Assembly: GCA_964405075.1 (NCBI GenBank)
Contig: CAYOMP010000141.1
Location: forward strand, 1 to 7,290
DNA: 7,290 bases
Direction of reading: 5' to 3'
Source of the DNA: CAYOMP01 sp964405075
Lineage (GTDB): Bacteria; Bacillota; Clostridia; Lachnospirales; Lachnospiraceae
The translations under genes and the position numbers were made by a program. The notes beneath the pieces are model-generated. The model was given only the letters and a program-made list of their open reading frames with translations, was not told the origin of the DNA and did no database searches. Below, one piece after another: positions 1-6,974 of the stretch. The first letter of the stretch is position 1, and every line of letters starts with the position of its first letter.

Positions 1-238
1 CTATTTTTTGAGCAATAGCTTCCGGTGTTAACATATGTTTTTTTCTATCCTTTGCGGTTTCAGCGGCATTAGTTTGCTTGATACCTAAATTTGGTCCATT
101 ATTTAATCCAATGGAATCCTTTACAACACTTCCCATATTTGCAAGGTTTAAGGTTCCGTTCTTTCTTACTATGTTTGATTTTTCCATAGTGTATGGATTA
201 GTTGTAGTATTAGCTATTTTGTTAATATTGATATACAT
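1..238 (-). CDS. Unrecognised small protein, 5' part only, sigma-D-driven
   Basis: This is the N-terminal 79 codons of a gene that reads leftward and leaves the window without a stop codon. The ATG is the complement of 236-238. It is preceded, after 5 bases, by the purine-rich ribosome binding site AGGGGGA (complement of 244-250). The product begins MYININKIANTTTNPYT and is rich in Asn, Thr and Lys. It has no signal peptide, membrane segment or cysteine in the visible part, and the last visible residues are HMLTPEAIAQKI. I do not recognise the family. The promoter upstream matches the flagellar sigma factor consensus, so a role in motility, chemotaxis or its control is an inference from regulation only. 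The short start with Ile/Asn and an NPY triplet loosely recalls the N-terminus of the anti-sigma factor FlgM, but the middle of the protein does not, so I do not assign it. Codon use looks like the neighbours. Confidence 0.7.
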   Translation of the reverse strand, partial: MYININKIANTTTNPYTMEKSNIVRKNGTLNLANMGSVVKDSIGLNNGPNLGIKQTNAAETAKDRKKHMLTPEAIAQKI

Positions 239-254
239 AACAATCCCCCTTATT

Positions 255-281
255 CTGTAAAAACTTTAGTAAATTTTTCAG
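255..281 (-). promoter_or_regulatory. AT-rich dyad in the leader of the minus-strand gene
   Basis: Read on the minus strand, CTGAAAAA (complement of 274-281) can pair with TTTTTACAG (complement of 255-263) with one bulged A. The intervening TTTACTAAAG contains a further TTTA/TAAA match. The dyad lies between the predicted transcription start (about 286) and the ribosome binding site (244-250). It could be a weak leader hairpin affecting translation or stability. Nearly all pairs are A-T, so it may also be a chance product of base composition. Confidence 0.25.
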
Positions 282-292
282 TCTCACAAAGG

Positions 293-319
293 ATATCGGC
301 ATAAAGGGAGAATTGTTTA
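293..319 (-). promoter_or_regulatory. Sigma-D (sigma-28, flagellar) promoter
   Basis: On the minus strand the sequence reads TAAA (complement of 316-319), 15 bases, then GCCGATAT (complement of 293-300). This matches the known Firmicute SigD / enteric FliA promoter pattern, TAAA - about 15 - GCCGATAA, at every position but the last of the -10 element. Transcription should begin near 286, giving a leader of roughly 48 bases before the minus-strand ATG. The motif is seen directly; that it is used by sigma-D is inferred from the match and from its position upstream of a start codon with a ribosome binding site. It implies the genome encodes sigma-D and a flagellar regulon. Confidence 0.75.
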
Positions 320-466
320 TGTTATTAAGAATATTGTAAGTATTTCTGATTTTAGATAGTAAGATATTGTTGTTAGGGCGCATAGTGTAAGTATGCTTTG
401 ATGTTTGGGTGTAAGATTATTGCCTATATACGGAGTAGATTTCTTATAAAACCCTATATAAAATAA
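320..466. other. Divergent intergenic DNA, no gene seen
   Basis: This is the middle of the roughly 300-base divergent region between the minus-strand gene and the S1-domain gene. I see no convincing open reading frame with a ribosome binding site, no RNA gene and no strong terminator hairpin. It holds two short direct repeats: TGTAAGTAT at 335-343 and 386-394, and CCTATATA at 423-430 and 453-460. A weak alternative promoter, TTGCCT at 420-425 with TTATAA at 444-449 (18-base spacer), is possible. None of these is strong enough to name a function. Confidence 0.4.
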
Positions 467-495
467 TAGACATTAATAAAAATATGGCTTAAAAT
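467..495 (+). promoter_or_regulatory. Sigma-A-type promoter of the S1-domain gene
   Basis: TAGACA (467-472) and TAAAAT (490-495) are separated by 17 bases. Each differs from the TTGACA and TATAAT consensus at one position, and the spacing is ideal. The transcript would start near 502 and carry a leader of about 36 bases. It is the best housekeeping promoter visible upstream of the S1-domain gene, though AT-rich DNA produces such matches by chance. Confidence 0.5.
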
Positions 496-537
496 TAATT
501 TAGATTTGAAATTATTGGGTTTTAGGAGGAAGAAATA

Positions 538-1455
538 ATGAATGAAGAAAATCTTTCAATGGCGGATTTTGAGGAAGAAATAGAAAGGTCTTTTAAGAAA
601 CTACGTTACGGAGATATTGTAAAGGGACCGGTTATTGGTGTATCTGATACGGAAGTTATTGTTGACCTTGGTAGCTATACAGAGGGAATTATCAAATTAG
701 AGGAATTAAGTAATGATCCTCGTTTTTCTATAAAGGCAGATATTAAGCCAGGCGATGAGGTATCTGCAATGGTGATTGGTGAAGATGCAGAGGGAAATAT
801 CTTTTTATCAAAAAAACAGGCTGAGGATATTTTGTCTTGGGAAATATTTGATGAATACAAGAAGAATAAAACAGTATGCACAGTAAAGATTGCAGAAGTA
901 GTAAATGCAGGAGTTGTTACATATCTTAATGGTGTAAGAGCATTTATTCCAGCTTCACAGTTAGCATTGGAATATGTGGAAGATTTAGAATCTTATGTAG
1001 GAAAAAAGCTTGAAGTACAGGTTATTGAAGCTAATCAGGATGATAATAAACTTATTTTATCAGCTAAGGAATTAGCAAAAGAAAAAGCGTTAGCAGATAA
1101 AAACAGCAGAATATCAAAAATGCAGGTAGGGATTATTTTAAATGGCACGGTGGAAACTATTATGCCATACGGTGCATTTGTAAATATAGGGGAAGATCTT
1201 ACAGGTTTAGTTCATATTTCACAGATATGTGGTAAGCATATTAAATCACCTAAGGAAGTTATTAAAGAAGGTGATAAGGTTACAGTTAAGGTCATTGATG
1301 TTAAGGATGGCAAGATTAGTCTTAGTATGAAAGCAGTGGAAGAAGAGGCTGAGGTACTAGATGATGTGGAAGAAGCCGCTGTGGAGTACACATCAGGAGA
1401 AGAAGCAGCAACTAGCCTTGGCTCATTGCTTAGTAAATTTAAGTTTTCAGAATAA
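538..1455 (+). CDS. Three-domain S1 RNA-binding protein (ribosomal protein S1-like)
   Basis: This 305-residue cytoplasmic protein has three S1-type OB-fold domains, at about residues 22-95, 110-178 and 196-266. The third is the most canonical, with GTVETIMPYGAFVNIGEDLTG followed by LVHIS and a closing KISLSMKA. The first two are more diverged but keep the strand pattern and endings (FLSKK, LILSAKE). An acidic linker (about 267-290) leads to a short hydrophobic-basic tail, SLGSLLSKFKF. The start is set by AGGAGGA at 524-530, 7 bases before the ATG. Proteins of this size in Clostridia are usually annotated as 30S ribosomal protein S1 or rpsA-like. They have fewer domains than the six-domain S1 of proteobacteria, and whether they load mRNA on the ribosome or act as general RNA-binding factors is not settled by sequence. 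Its own promoter lies upstream and a possible weak terminator downstream, so it is probably monocistronic. Confidence 0.92.
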   Translation: MNEENLSMADFEEEIERSFKKLRYGDIVKGPVIGVSDTEVIVDLGSYTEGIIKLEELSNDPRFSIKADIKPGDEVSAMVIGEDAEGNIFLSKKQAEDILSWEIFDEYKKNKTVCTVKIAEVVNAGVVTYLNGVRAFIPASQLALEYVEDLESYVGKKLEVQVIEANQDDNKLILSAKELAKEKALADKNSRISKMQVGIILNGTVETIMPYGAFVNIGEDLTGLVHISQICGKHIKSPKEVIKEGDKVTVKVIDVKDGKISLSMKAVEEEAEVLDDVEEAAVEYTSGEEAATSLGSLLSKFKFSE

Positions 1456-1520
1456 TCTTGCGAGTATTGAAGACATCCAAGAGAAAAGTGTAAAATTAAG
1501 AATAATATTATAGTTGAATT

Positions 1521-1551
1521 TTGAAAAAGTACTATCTGATAGTACTATACT
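1521..1551 (+). promoter_or_regulatory. Possible pepF promoter with palindromic operator in a 19-nt spacer
   Basis: TTGAAA (1521-1526) and TATACT (1546-1551) are separated by 19 bases. That spacer is almost exactly filled by the perfect palindrome AGTACTATC-T-GATAGTACT (1528-1546). A long 19-20 base spacer containing a centred dyad is the known layout of promoters activated by MerR-family regulators, which untwist the DNA to realign the two boxes. The ribosome binding site and start of pepF follow, with a leader of about 48 bases. No MerR-type gene lies in the window. An alternative -10, TACTAT at 1543-1548, would give a 16-base spacer. The same palindrome could instead be the stem of a terminator for the S1-domain gene. 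Confidence 0.35.
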
Positions 1552-1555
1552 TTTC
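1523..1555 (+). terminator. Possible weak terminator after the S1-domain gene
   Basis: The RNA can fold with AGTACTA (1528-1534) paired to TAGTACT (1540-1546) around the loop TCTGA. The stem can extend through GAAAA (1523-1527) and TTTTC (1551-1555) past a 4-base bulge. The stem is AT-rich and the following T tract is only four bases long, so termination would be weak. It overlaps the alternative promoter/operator reading of the same DNA, and I cannot decide between them by sequence alone. Confidence 0.3.
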
Positions 1556-1605
1556 TATTATGGATTACAATGCTTGGAATTATAAAAGATTAAGGAGTAA
1601 AGGAA

Positions 1606-3411
1606 ATGGCAGAAAACAAATTACCTAAACGTGAGGATATTAAAGTAGACGATACATGGAAATTAGAGGATATGTTTGCAAATGATGAAGCTTGGCAGCA
1701 GGAGTTTAATACTATTGAAGAAAGTCTGGCTGAGTTTGGTAAATATAAAGGTAAGCTAGGAGAAGGCGTAGAACAGTTAAGTAGCTTTATGAAATTATAT
1801 GAGAAAATTAATCATATGATGGAACGAGTTTATGTGTACGCTAATCAGAGAATGCATCAGGATACTGCTAACAGCAAATATCAGGCTATGTCAGGTCAGG
1901 CACAGGGGTTGAATGTTAGATTATCAGAAGCAGTTTCTTTTTTTGAACCTGAATTACTGGCTATTGATGATGATAGATTCGATGCCATTATGAAGGATAG
2001 CAAAATGGCATTTTATGGACAGTATTTTGATAATATTAGAAGAACTAAGGAACATGTATTAGATGCCAAAACAGAGGAAATATTGGCACAGGTTTATGAA
2101 ATAGGAGAAGGACCTGCTGACATTTTTTCCATGTTAAATAATGCTGATATGAAATTTCCATCAATAAAGGGTGAAAATGGTGAAATGTTAGCTGTTACTC
2201 ATGGCAGGTATATTCAGTTATTGGAAAATCCTAATCAGAATATTAGAAAGGCAGCTTTTGAATCTTTGTACCACACATACGAAAGTTATAAGAATACCTT
2301 GGCGGCTATTTACCAGACTAATGTTAAGAAGAACGTATTTTTTGCTAAGGTTAGAAATTATGGTAGTGCCAGAGAAATGTTTCTGGATAATAGTAATATT
2401 CCTCTTAGTGTATATGACAATTTATTAGAAAGCGTGCATAATGCTTTGCCTTTAATGTACAGATATGTAGACTTAAGAAAGAAAATGTTAGGTGTTGATG
2501 AGCTTCATATGTATGATATGTATGCTCCTTTAGTAAAAGATTATGATGTAAAGGCTACTTTTGATGAGGCAAAAGAGATTGTTAAGGAAGGTTTAGCACC
2601 TTTGGGCAATGAATATATTGCTCTTTTAGAAAAAGGTTTTAATGAGAGATGGATAGATATTTATGAGAATGAAGGAAAAAGAAGTGGTGCATATCAGTGG
2701 GGAGCATATGGAACCCATCCTTTTGTATTGCTAAATTACAATTCAACTCTGAACAATGTGTTTACATTGGCTCATGAGATGGGTCATGCAATGCATTCAT
2801 ATTTTTCAGATGGTAAGCAGGAATTTTTATATGCAGGATATAAGATTTTTGTTGCAGAGGTAGCTTCAACTTGTAATGAATCCTTATTGATTCATCACCT
2901 AATGGAAAAGGCTTCTTCAAAAGAAGAGAAAATGTATTTGATTAATCATTTCTTAGAGCAGTTTAGAGGAACGATGTTTAGACAGACTATGTTTGCAGAA
3001 TTCGAAAAAATTACTCATGAGAAGGTTGAAAACAAAGAAAGTCTGACAGCAGAAAGCTTATGTGATATTTATTATGATTTAAACAAAAAGTATTTTGGTG
3101 AAAATGTTGTTGTGGATAGAGAAATAGCCTACGAATGGGCTAGAATTCCTCATTTCTACACAGCCTTTTATGTATACCAGTATGCTACAGGATTTTCAGC
3201 TGCTATTGCTATTAGTAGAGCAATTTTGGCTGGAAATGAAGATGTTAAGAAAGGATATTTTGAATTCTTAAGCAGTGGCAGTTCAATGTATCCAATTGAT
3301 TTATTAAAATTATGTAATGTTGATATGACAACAAAGACACCGGTAGAAGATGCCTTAAAAGTATTTGAAGAGTTGTTAGATGAGTTTGAAAAGCTAGTTG
3401 AAGATAATTAA
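1606..3411 (+). CDS. pepF: Oligoendopeptidase F (peptidase family M3)
   Basis: PepF is a cytoplasmic zinc metallopeptidase that cuts short oligopeptides internally, feeding peptide turnover and amino-acid supply. The 601 residues match the usual length of about 600. The N-terminal M3_N region covers roughly residues 115-185 and the M3 catalytic domain roughly 205-585. The zinc site is H390-E-M-G-H394 within LAHEMGHAMHS, and the third ligand is probably E418 in VAEVASTCNE. The late motif IPHFYTAFYVYQYATG (H516 and nearby tyrosines) is the conserved substrate-binding segment of this family. There is no signal peptide. The start ATG has AAGGAG (1592-1597) 8 bases upstream. The gene follows the S1-domain gene after 150 bases holding a palindrome that may control it. 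The next gene starts 49 bases downstream with no clear promoter or terminator between, so the two may share a transcript. The reading frame is intact. Confidence 0.96.
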   Translation: MAENKLPKREDIKVDDTWKLEDMFANDEAWQQEFNTIEESLAEFGKYKGKLGEGVEQLSSFMKLYEKINHMMERVYVYANQRMHQDTANSKYQAMSGQAQGLNVRLSEAVSFFEPELLAIDDDRFDAIMKDSKMAFYGQYFDNIRRTKEHVLDAKTEEILAQVYEIGEGPADIFSMLNNADMKFPSIKGENGEMLAVTHGRYIQLLENPNQNIRKAAFESLYHTYESYKNTLAAIYQTNVKKNVFFAKVRNYGSAREMFLDNSNIPLSVYDNLLESVHNALPLMYRYVDLRKKMLGVDELHMYDMYAPLVKDYDVKATFDEAKEIVKEGLAPLGNEYIALLEKGFNERWIDIYENEGKRSGAYQWGAYGTHPFVLLNYNSTLNNVFTLAHEMGHAMHSYFSDGKQEFLYAGYKIFVAEVASTCNESLLIHHLMEKASSKEEKMYLINHFLEQFRGTMFRQTMFAEFEKITHEKVENKESLTAESLCDIYYDLNKKYFGENVVVDREIAYEWARIPHFYTAFYVYQYATGFSAAIAISRAILAGNEDVKKGYFEFLSSGSSMYPIDLLKLCNVDMTTKTPVEDALKVFEELLDEFEKLVEDN

Positions 3412-3460
3412 TTTATCCAAAACAAAAGCAAAAAATACTATATGAAAGTTGGGAAAAGGA

Positions 3461-5734
3461 ATGATAAATGTAATAGATAAAATGTTTGTTTTAAGTACAG
3501 ACAACACAACATATGCATTTAGAATAACTGAAACAGGACATTTGGAACACTTATATTATGGGGAAAAAATCGAAGCGGACGAAAATGCGTTAAAAGAAAA
3601 AATAGCTTTTAATCCGGGAAACCTGTTAGCATATTCTAAGGAATATGTACAAACAGGTTTTGAAAATATGTCTTTTGAAATATCAACTAAAGGAAAAAGT
3701 GATATTCGATTACCTTTTGTAAGTTTGATTAATGCTGACGGGTCAATGACAAATGATTTTGTATTTGATAAGTATGAAATTGTAGATAAAAAACCAATGA
3801 AAACTTTACCGTCTTCCTATGATGAAAATAAAAATGTAAAAACATTGGAAGTTGAATTAGTAGATAAGCACAATAAATTAAGGCTTATTATAGGTTATAG
3901 TATTTTTGAAAAATGTAATGTAATTACACGTACTGCCAAATTAATTAATGAAGGCAGTGAAAATATTGTTATAGAAAAATTAATGAGTTGTCAGCTGGAT
4001 TTAGATGAAAATGATTATAATTTTATAACTTTTAATGGTGGCTGGACAGATGAAATGAACAAAAATGTAAAGCCCTGTCAGAGAGGAATTATGGTTAATT
4101 CATCTGTTACCGGAACATCAAGTAATAGGAGTAATCCATTTGTTATTCTGGCAAAAAAAGAAACTAATGAAGATTATGGAGAGTGTTATGGTCTTAATTT
4201 AGTGTATAGCGGAAATCATTATGAGGCTGTAGAGGTAAACACATTTGGTAAGCTTCGTTTTGTGTCAGGTATTAACCCAGAAACATTTTCATATAACTTA
4301 GGGGCAAAACAAGAGTTTGAAGCTCCTGAGGCTGTTATGACTTTTTCTTCAAAAGGCTTTAATGACATGAGTCATAATATGCATGACTTCGTGCGTGAGC
4401 ATATTGTACGTGGAAAGTGGAAATATAAGGAAAGACCAGTTTTATTAAATAGCTGGGAAGCCGCATATTTTGATTTTAACGAAGAAAAGTTAGTAGATAT
4501 GGCTAAGGCTGCAGCTGATGTGGGAATTGAATTATTTGTTATGGATGATGGATGGTTTGGCGAGAGAAATAGCGACAACTCATCATTAGGGGATTGGTTT
4601 GTAAATACTGCTAAATTGCCTAATGGAATTAAAGGGCTGGCAGATAAAATTAATGCATTAGGATTAGATTTTGGTATATGGGTAGAGCCTGAAATGGTTA
4701 ATGAAAATAGTGAATGTTATAGAAAACATCCTGATTGGGCGGTTAGAATACCAGGAGTTTCTCATTCAGAGGGCAGAAATCAGATGATATTAGATCTTAC
4801 TAAAAAAGAAGTAAGGGAATATATTGTTGAGGAAATGTCGAAGGTATTTGTCAGTGCAAATATTTCTTATGTTAAATGGGATATGAATAGAATTTTTTCA
4901 GATTATTATTCTAATGGTCTTAATAAGAATTCACAGAAGGAATTTTCGCACAGATATGTTTGTGGATTGTATGAAGTAATGGATAGGCTGGTAAAAACTT
5001 TTCCGGATATTTTATTTGAAGGTTGTAGTGCCGGTGGAAATAGATTTGACCTTGGTATCCTCTCATATATGCCTCAGATTTGGGGAAGTGATAATACAGA
5101 TGCTATGTGTAGAGCTAATATTCAGACTGGATATAGTTATGGTTATCCTATGTCAACAGTGACCTCTCATGTATCTAGTTGCCCTAATCATCAGACATTT
5201 AGAACCACACCTTTGGAAACCAGATATGTGGTAGCAGCTTTTGGAGTATTGGGTTACGAGTGTAATCTTAAGAATTTATCTAAGGATGAGTATGAAGATG
5301 TTAAGGAACAGGTTGCCTGTTACAAAAAAATTAGGAAAACTATGCAGTTTGGTGATTATTATAGAATTAAGAATGGAGAAGATTCCATAAATGCCAAGGG
5401 CGAATATCAGTGGATTTGTGTCAACGAAGAAAAAGATGAGGCTGTTGGTGCGTATGTGCAAAGCATGGTGGTACCAGATCAGGGATATTGTAAATTCAAA
5501 ACTAAGGGACTAGATGAGGGGAAAAAATATAATTTTTCTACAAGAAAAGCTAACTTCTATTCACAAAAATCAGGAAAGATTGCCGGAGAAAAAGAATGCT
5601 ATACAGTTAGTGGAAGTCTCTTAAATAATGCAGGAATTAAATTGCAACAGGGATTCTTTGGATTTGGTTATAATGAAAATGTGAGATGGCAGGAAGATTT
5701 TGGTGGTAAGATGTACATTATTAGCCAGGTATAA
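3461..5734 (+). CDS. Alpha-galactosidase, glycoside hydrolase family 36
   Basis: This enzyme hydrolyses terminal alpha-1,6-linked galactose from melibiose, raffinose and related sugars. With no signal peptide it should act on imported oligosaccharides in the cytoplasm. From the ATG at 3461 it has 757 residues, close to the roughly 730-750 usual for the AgaN/RafA-type tetrameric enzymes. The N-terminal beta-supersandwich spans about 25-280, the catalytic barrel about 285-630 and the C-terminal beta domain about 645-740. D474 in VKWDMNR is the expected nucleophile and D544 in WGSDNTDA the acid/base; their 70-residue spacing equals that of the characterised Geobacillus enzyme. MDDGWFGER (361-369) and CSAGGNRFD (522-530) are the substrate-binding motifs. 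The frame is open back to a TTG at 3449, which has no ribosome binding site. I prefer ATG 3461 because FVLSTDNTTYAF then aligns with the family start, although AAGGA directly abuts that ATG, an unusual arrangement. It may be cotranscribed with pepF. Confidence 0.95.
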   Translation: MINVIDKMFVLSTDNTTYAFRITETGHLEHLYYGEKIEADENALKEKIAFNPGNLLAYSKEYVQTGFENMSFEISTKGKSDIRLPFVSLINADGSMTNDFVFDKYEIVDKKPMKTLPSSYDENKNVKTLEVELVDKHNKLRLIIGYSIFEKCNVITRTAKLINEGSENIVIEKLMSCQLDLDENDYNFITFNGGWTDEMNKNVKPCQRGIMVNSSVTGTSSNRSNPFVILAKKETNEDYGECYGLNLVYSGNHYEAVEVNTFGKLRFVSGINPETFSYNLGAKQEFEAPEAVMTFSSKGFNDMSHNMHDFVREHIVRGKWKYKERPVLLNSWEAAYFDFNEEKLVDMAKAAADVGIELFVMDDGWFGERNSDNSSLGDWFVNTAKLPNGIKGLADKINALGLDFGIWVEPEMVNENSECYRKHPDWAVRIPGVSHSEGRNQMILDLTKKEVREYIVEEMSKVFVSANISYVKWDMNRIFSDYYSNGLNKNSQKEFSHRYVCGLYEVMDRLVKTFPDILFEGCSAGGNRFDLGILSYMPQIWGSDNTDAMCRANIQTGYSYGYPMSTVTSHVSSCPNHQTFRTTPLETRYVVAAFGVLGYECNLKNLSKDEYEDVKEQVACYKKIRKTMQFGDYYRIKNGEDSINAKGEYQWICVNEEKDEAVGAYVQSMVVPDQGYCKFKTKGLDEGKKYNFSTRKANFYSQKSGKIAGEKECYTVSGSLLNNAGIKLQQGFFGFGYNENVRWQEDFGGKMYIISQV

Positions 5735-5772
5735 GTTTTTTTTTCTAATAAGTGTAAAATGCTAATATAAAG

Positions 5773-5778
5773 TATAAT
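5773..5778 (+). promoter_or_regulatory. Possible -10 box before the glycosyltransferase gene
   Basis: A perfect TATAAT sits 20 bases before the glycosyltransferase start codon, in the 64-base gap after the alpha-galactosidase. No good -35 box is found 16-18 bases upstream (AAGTGT at the ideal distance), and there is no extended -10 TG. A run of nine T residues (5736-5744) lies further upstream. If active, the leader would be very short, about 14 bases. It could give the glycosyltransferase-esterase pair its own transcript, but chance in AT-rich DNA is a real alternative. Confidence 0.3.
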
Positions 5779-5798
5779 GTTGCATAGAGGATAAATGT

Positions 5799-6974
5799 AT
5801 GAGGAAAATAATACTTTTTTCAGGTGGTATAGAGACATTAAGTTTCTTTTCAAAGCAATTAGCAAATTCTTTTCAAAAAATGGGATACGAAACTTTTCTT
5901 TTTGATTTAGATGATGAGGAAACTAGTATAAAGTCATTAGTGTGGTTTTATGAACAAAATGAAACTATGATGATTAGTTTTAATTTTAATGGAATAAGAG
6001 GAGAAGACGTCTTTATTGATAAAAATGGGGATAGGTTTTGGGATGAACTAAATATTCCGGTGATTAATATTATTGTAGACCATCCATATTATTATCATGA
6101 GTTAATAGGTCAGGTGCCATCTAATTATTATCAGATTTGCATTGATAAATACCATAAGAAATATATGGAGCGTTTTTATCCTCATATTAAGATGGGACCA
6201 TTTATGCCATTGGCAGGAACGAAATATTATGCTGAGAATAAGTCTATAAAGGATAGAAAATATGATGTGGTTTTTGTAGGAAATTATACGAAGCCGGAAA
6301 CATTCAATAAAGAAATATATCGTTTAAATGATGATTATGCACAGTTCTATTTATCTATAATAGATGAATTATTAGATAACCCAGATGTTCCAATGGAGGA
6401 AGTGTTTGAAAGACATTGCAAGGAAGAAATGGGCGATTTGTCAGATGATGATTTGGCATTATGTATGGCAAATATGATATTTATTGACTTGTATGTCAGA
6501 TATGTAATGAGAGGACGAGTTATTGCTACATTAGCAGATGCTGGTATTAGGGTGGACGTGTTTGGAATAGGATTTGAGCATATTGAATGTAAACATCCGG
6601 AAAATATAATTAAACATGGTTCATTGGATTCTAAGGGATGCTTAGAGGTACAGGCAAATGCAAAAATTTCATTAAATGTAATGCCATGGTTTAAAGACGG
6701 GGCACACGACAGAATATTTAACGGGATGATAAATGGTAGTGTTAGTCTTACTGATGATAGTATTTTTCTAAAAAATGAATTTGAGTCTAAAGAAAATATA
6801 GTTTTCTACCGATTAATAGATATAGAGGCTTTGTCGGTAGTGGTAAAAGAACTTTTAAATGATGAAGTACAGATGCAGCGGATTGCTGATGCCGGTTACG
6901 AAAAAGCTAAAAAGGAACACATATGGGATGTAAGAGCACGTATTATCAAGGAGGCGATTATAGATGCTTTATAA
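5799..6974 (+). CDS. Glycosyltransferase, GT-B fold, group 1 / CgeB-like
   Basis: This 391-residue soluble protein looks like a CgeB-type glycosyltransferase that would transfer a sugar from a nucleotide-sugar donor; donor and acceptor cannot be read from sequence. The N-terminal Rossmann-like half starts IILFSGGIETLSFF and contains VDHPYYYHELI (93-103). VVFVGNYTKP (157-166) marks the inter-domain region. The C-terminal donor-binding half includes VDVFGIGFE (252-260) and SLNVMPWFKDGAHDRIF (291-307), followed by NGMINGSVSLTDD. In many relatives the residue after RxF is Glu; here it is Asn308. The segment 180-240 is a helical, acidic insertion. No signal peptide or membrane span is visible. The start ATG has AGAGGA (5786-5791) 7 bases upstream. 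Its 3' end overlaps the esterase gene by 11 bases. Roles in surface glycan, exopolysaccharide or flagellin glycosylation are all possible; nothing in the window decides. Confidence 0.8.
   Translation: MRKIILFSGGIETLSFFSKQLANSFQKMGYETFLFDLDDEETSIKSLVWFYEQNETMMISFNFNGIRGEDVFIDKNGDRFWDELNIPVINIIVDHPYYYHELIGQVPSNYYQICIDKYHKKYMERFYPHIKMGPFMPLAGTKYYAENKSIKDRKYDVVFVGNYTKPETFNKEIYRLNDDYAQFYLSIIDELLDNPDVPMEEVFERHCKEEMGDLSDDDLALCMANMIFIDLYVRYVMRGRVIATLADAGIRVDVFGIGFEHIECKHPENIIKHGSLDSKGCLEVQANAKISLNVMPWFKDGAHDRIFNGMINGSVSLTDDSIFLKNEFESKENIVFYRLIDIEALSVVVKELLNDEVQMQRIADAGYEKAKKEHIWDVRARIIKEAIIDAL
6948..6954 (+). promoter_or_regulatory. Strong ribosome binding site inside the glycosyltransferase gene
   Basis: AAGGAGG is a full match to the anti-Shine-Dalgarno complement and lies 9 bases before ATG 6964. 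It sits within the last codons of the glycosyltransferase and fixes the esterase start, giving an 11-base gene overlap that implies translational coupling. Confidence 0.85.

Noticed and set aside
78..260. 60-residue plus-strand open frame with a hydrophobic C-terminal segment
   Set aside because: It lies opposite the minus-strand gene, which has a ribosome binding site and a promoter. The plus-strand frame has no ribosome binding site, and its hydrophobic stretch is the complement of Asn/Lys-rich codons.
420..449. TTGCCT-18-TTATAA as the main promoter of the S1-domain gene
   Set aside because: Both boxes and the spacer fit worse than TAGACA-17-TAAAAT at 467-495. Kept only as a weak alternative.
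335..460. Short direct repeats TGTAAGTAT (335, 386) and CCTATATA (423, 453)
   Set aside because: They are only two copies each, short and AT-rich. The 30-base spacing of the CCTATATA pair is about three helical turns, but there is no further support for an operator.
1456..1490. TCTTG / CAAGA inverted repeat right after the S1-domain gene as its terminator
   Set aside because: It has a five-base stem with a loop of about 20 bases and no T tract after it.
2201..2428. 75-residue frame inside pepF
   Set aside because: It is a shifted-frame shadow of a clearly conserved coding region, with no ribosome binding site.
3442..3480. 12-codon leader peptide gene before the alpha-galactosidase
   Set aside because: It has no ribosome binding site and no run of a regulatory amino acid, and it overlaps the next gene's start. 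Noted only as part of the start-region finding.
5705..5744. Rho-independent terminator at the T9 run after the alpha-galactosidase
   Set aside because: The run of nine T residues is suggestive, but no stable GC-containing hairpin precedes it; only about four A-T pairs can form around TAGCCAGG.
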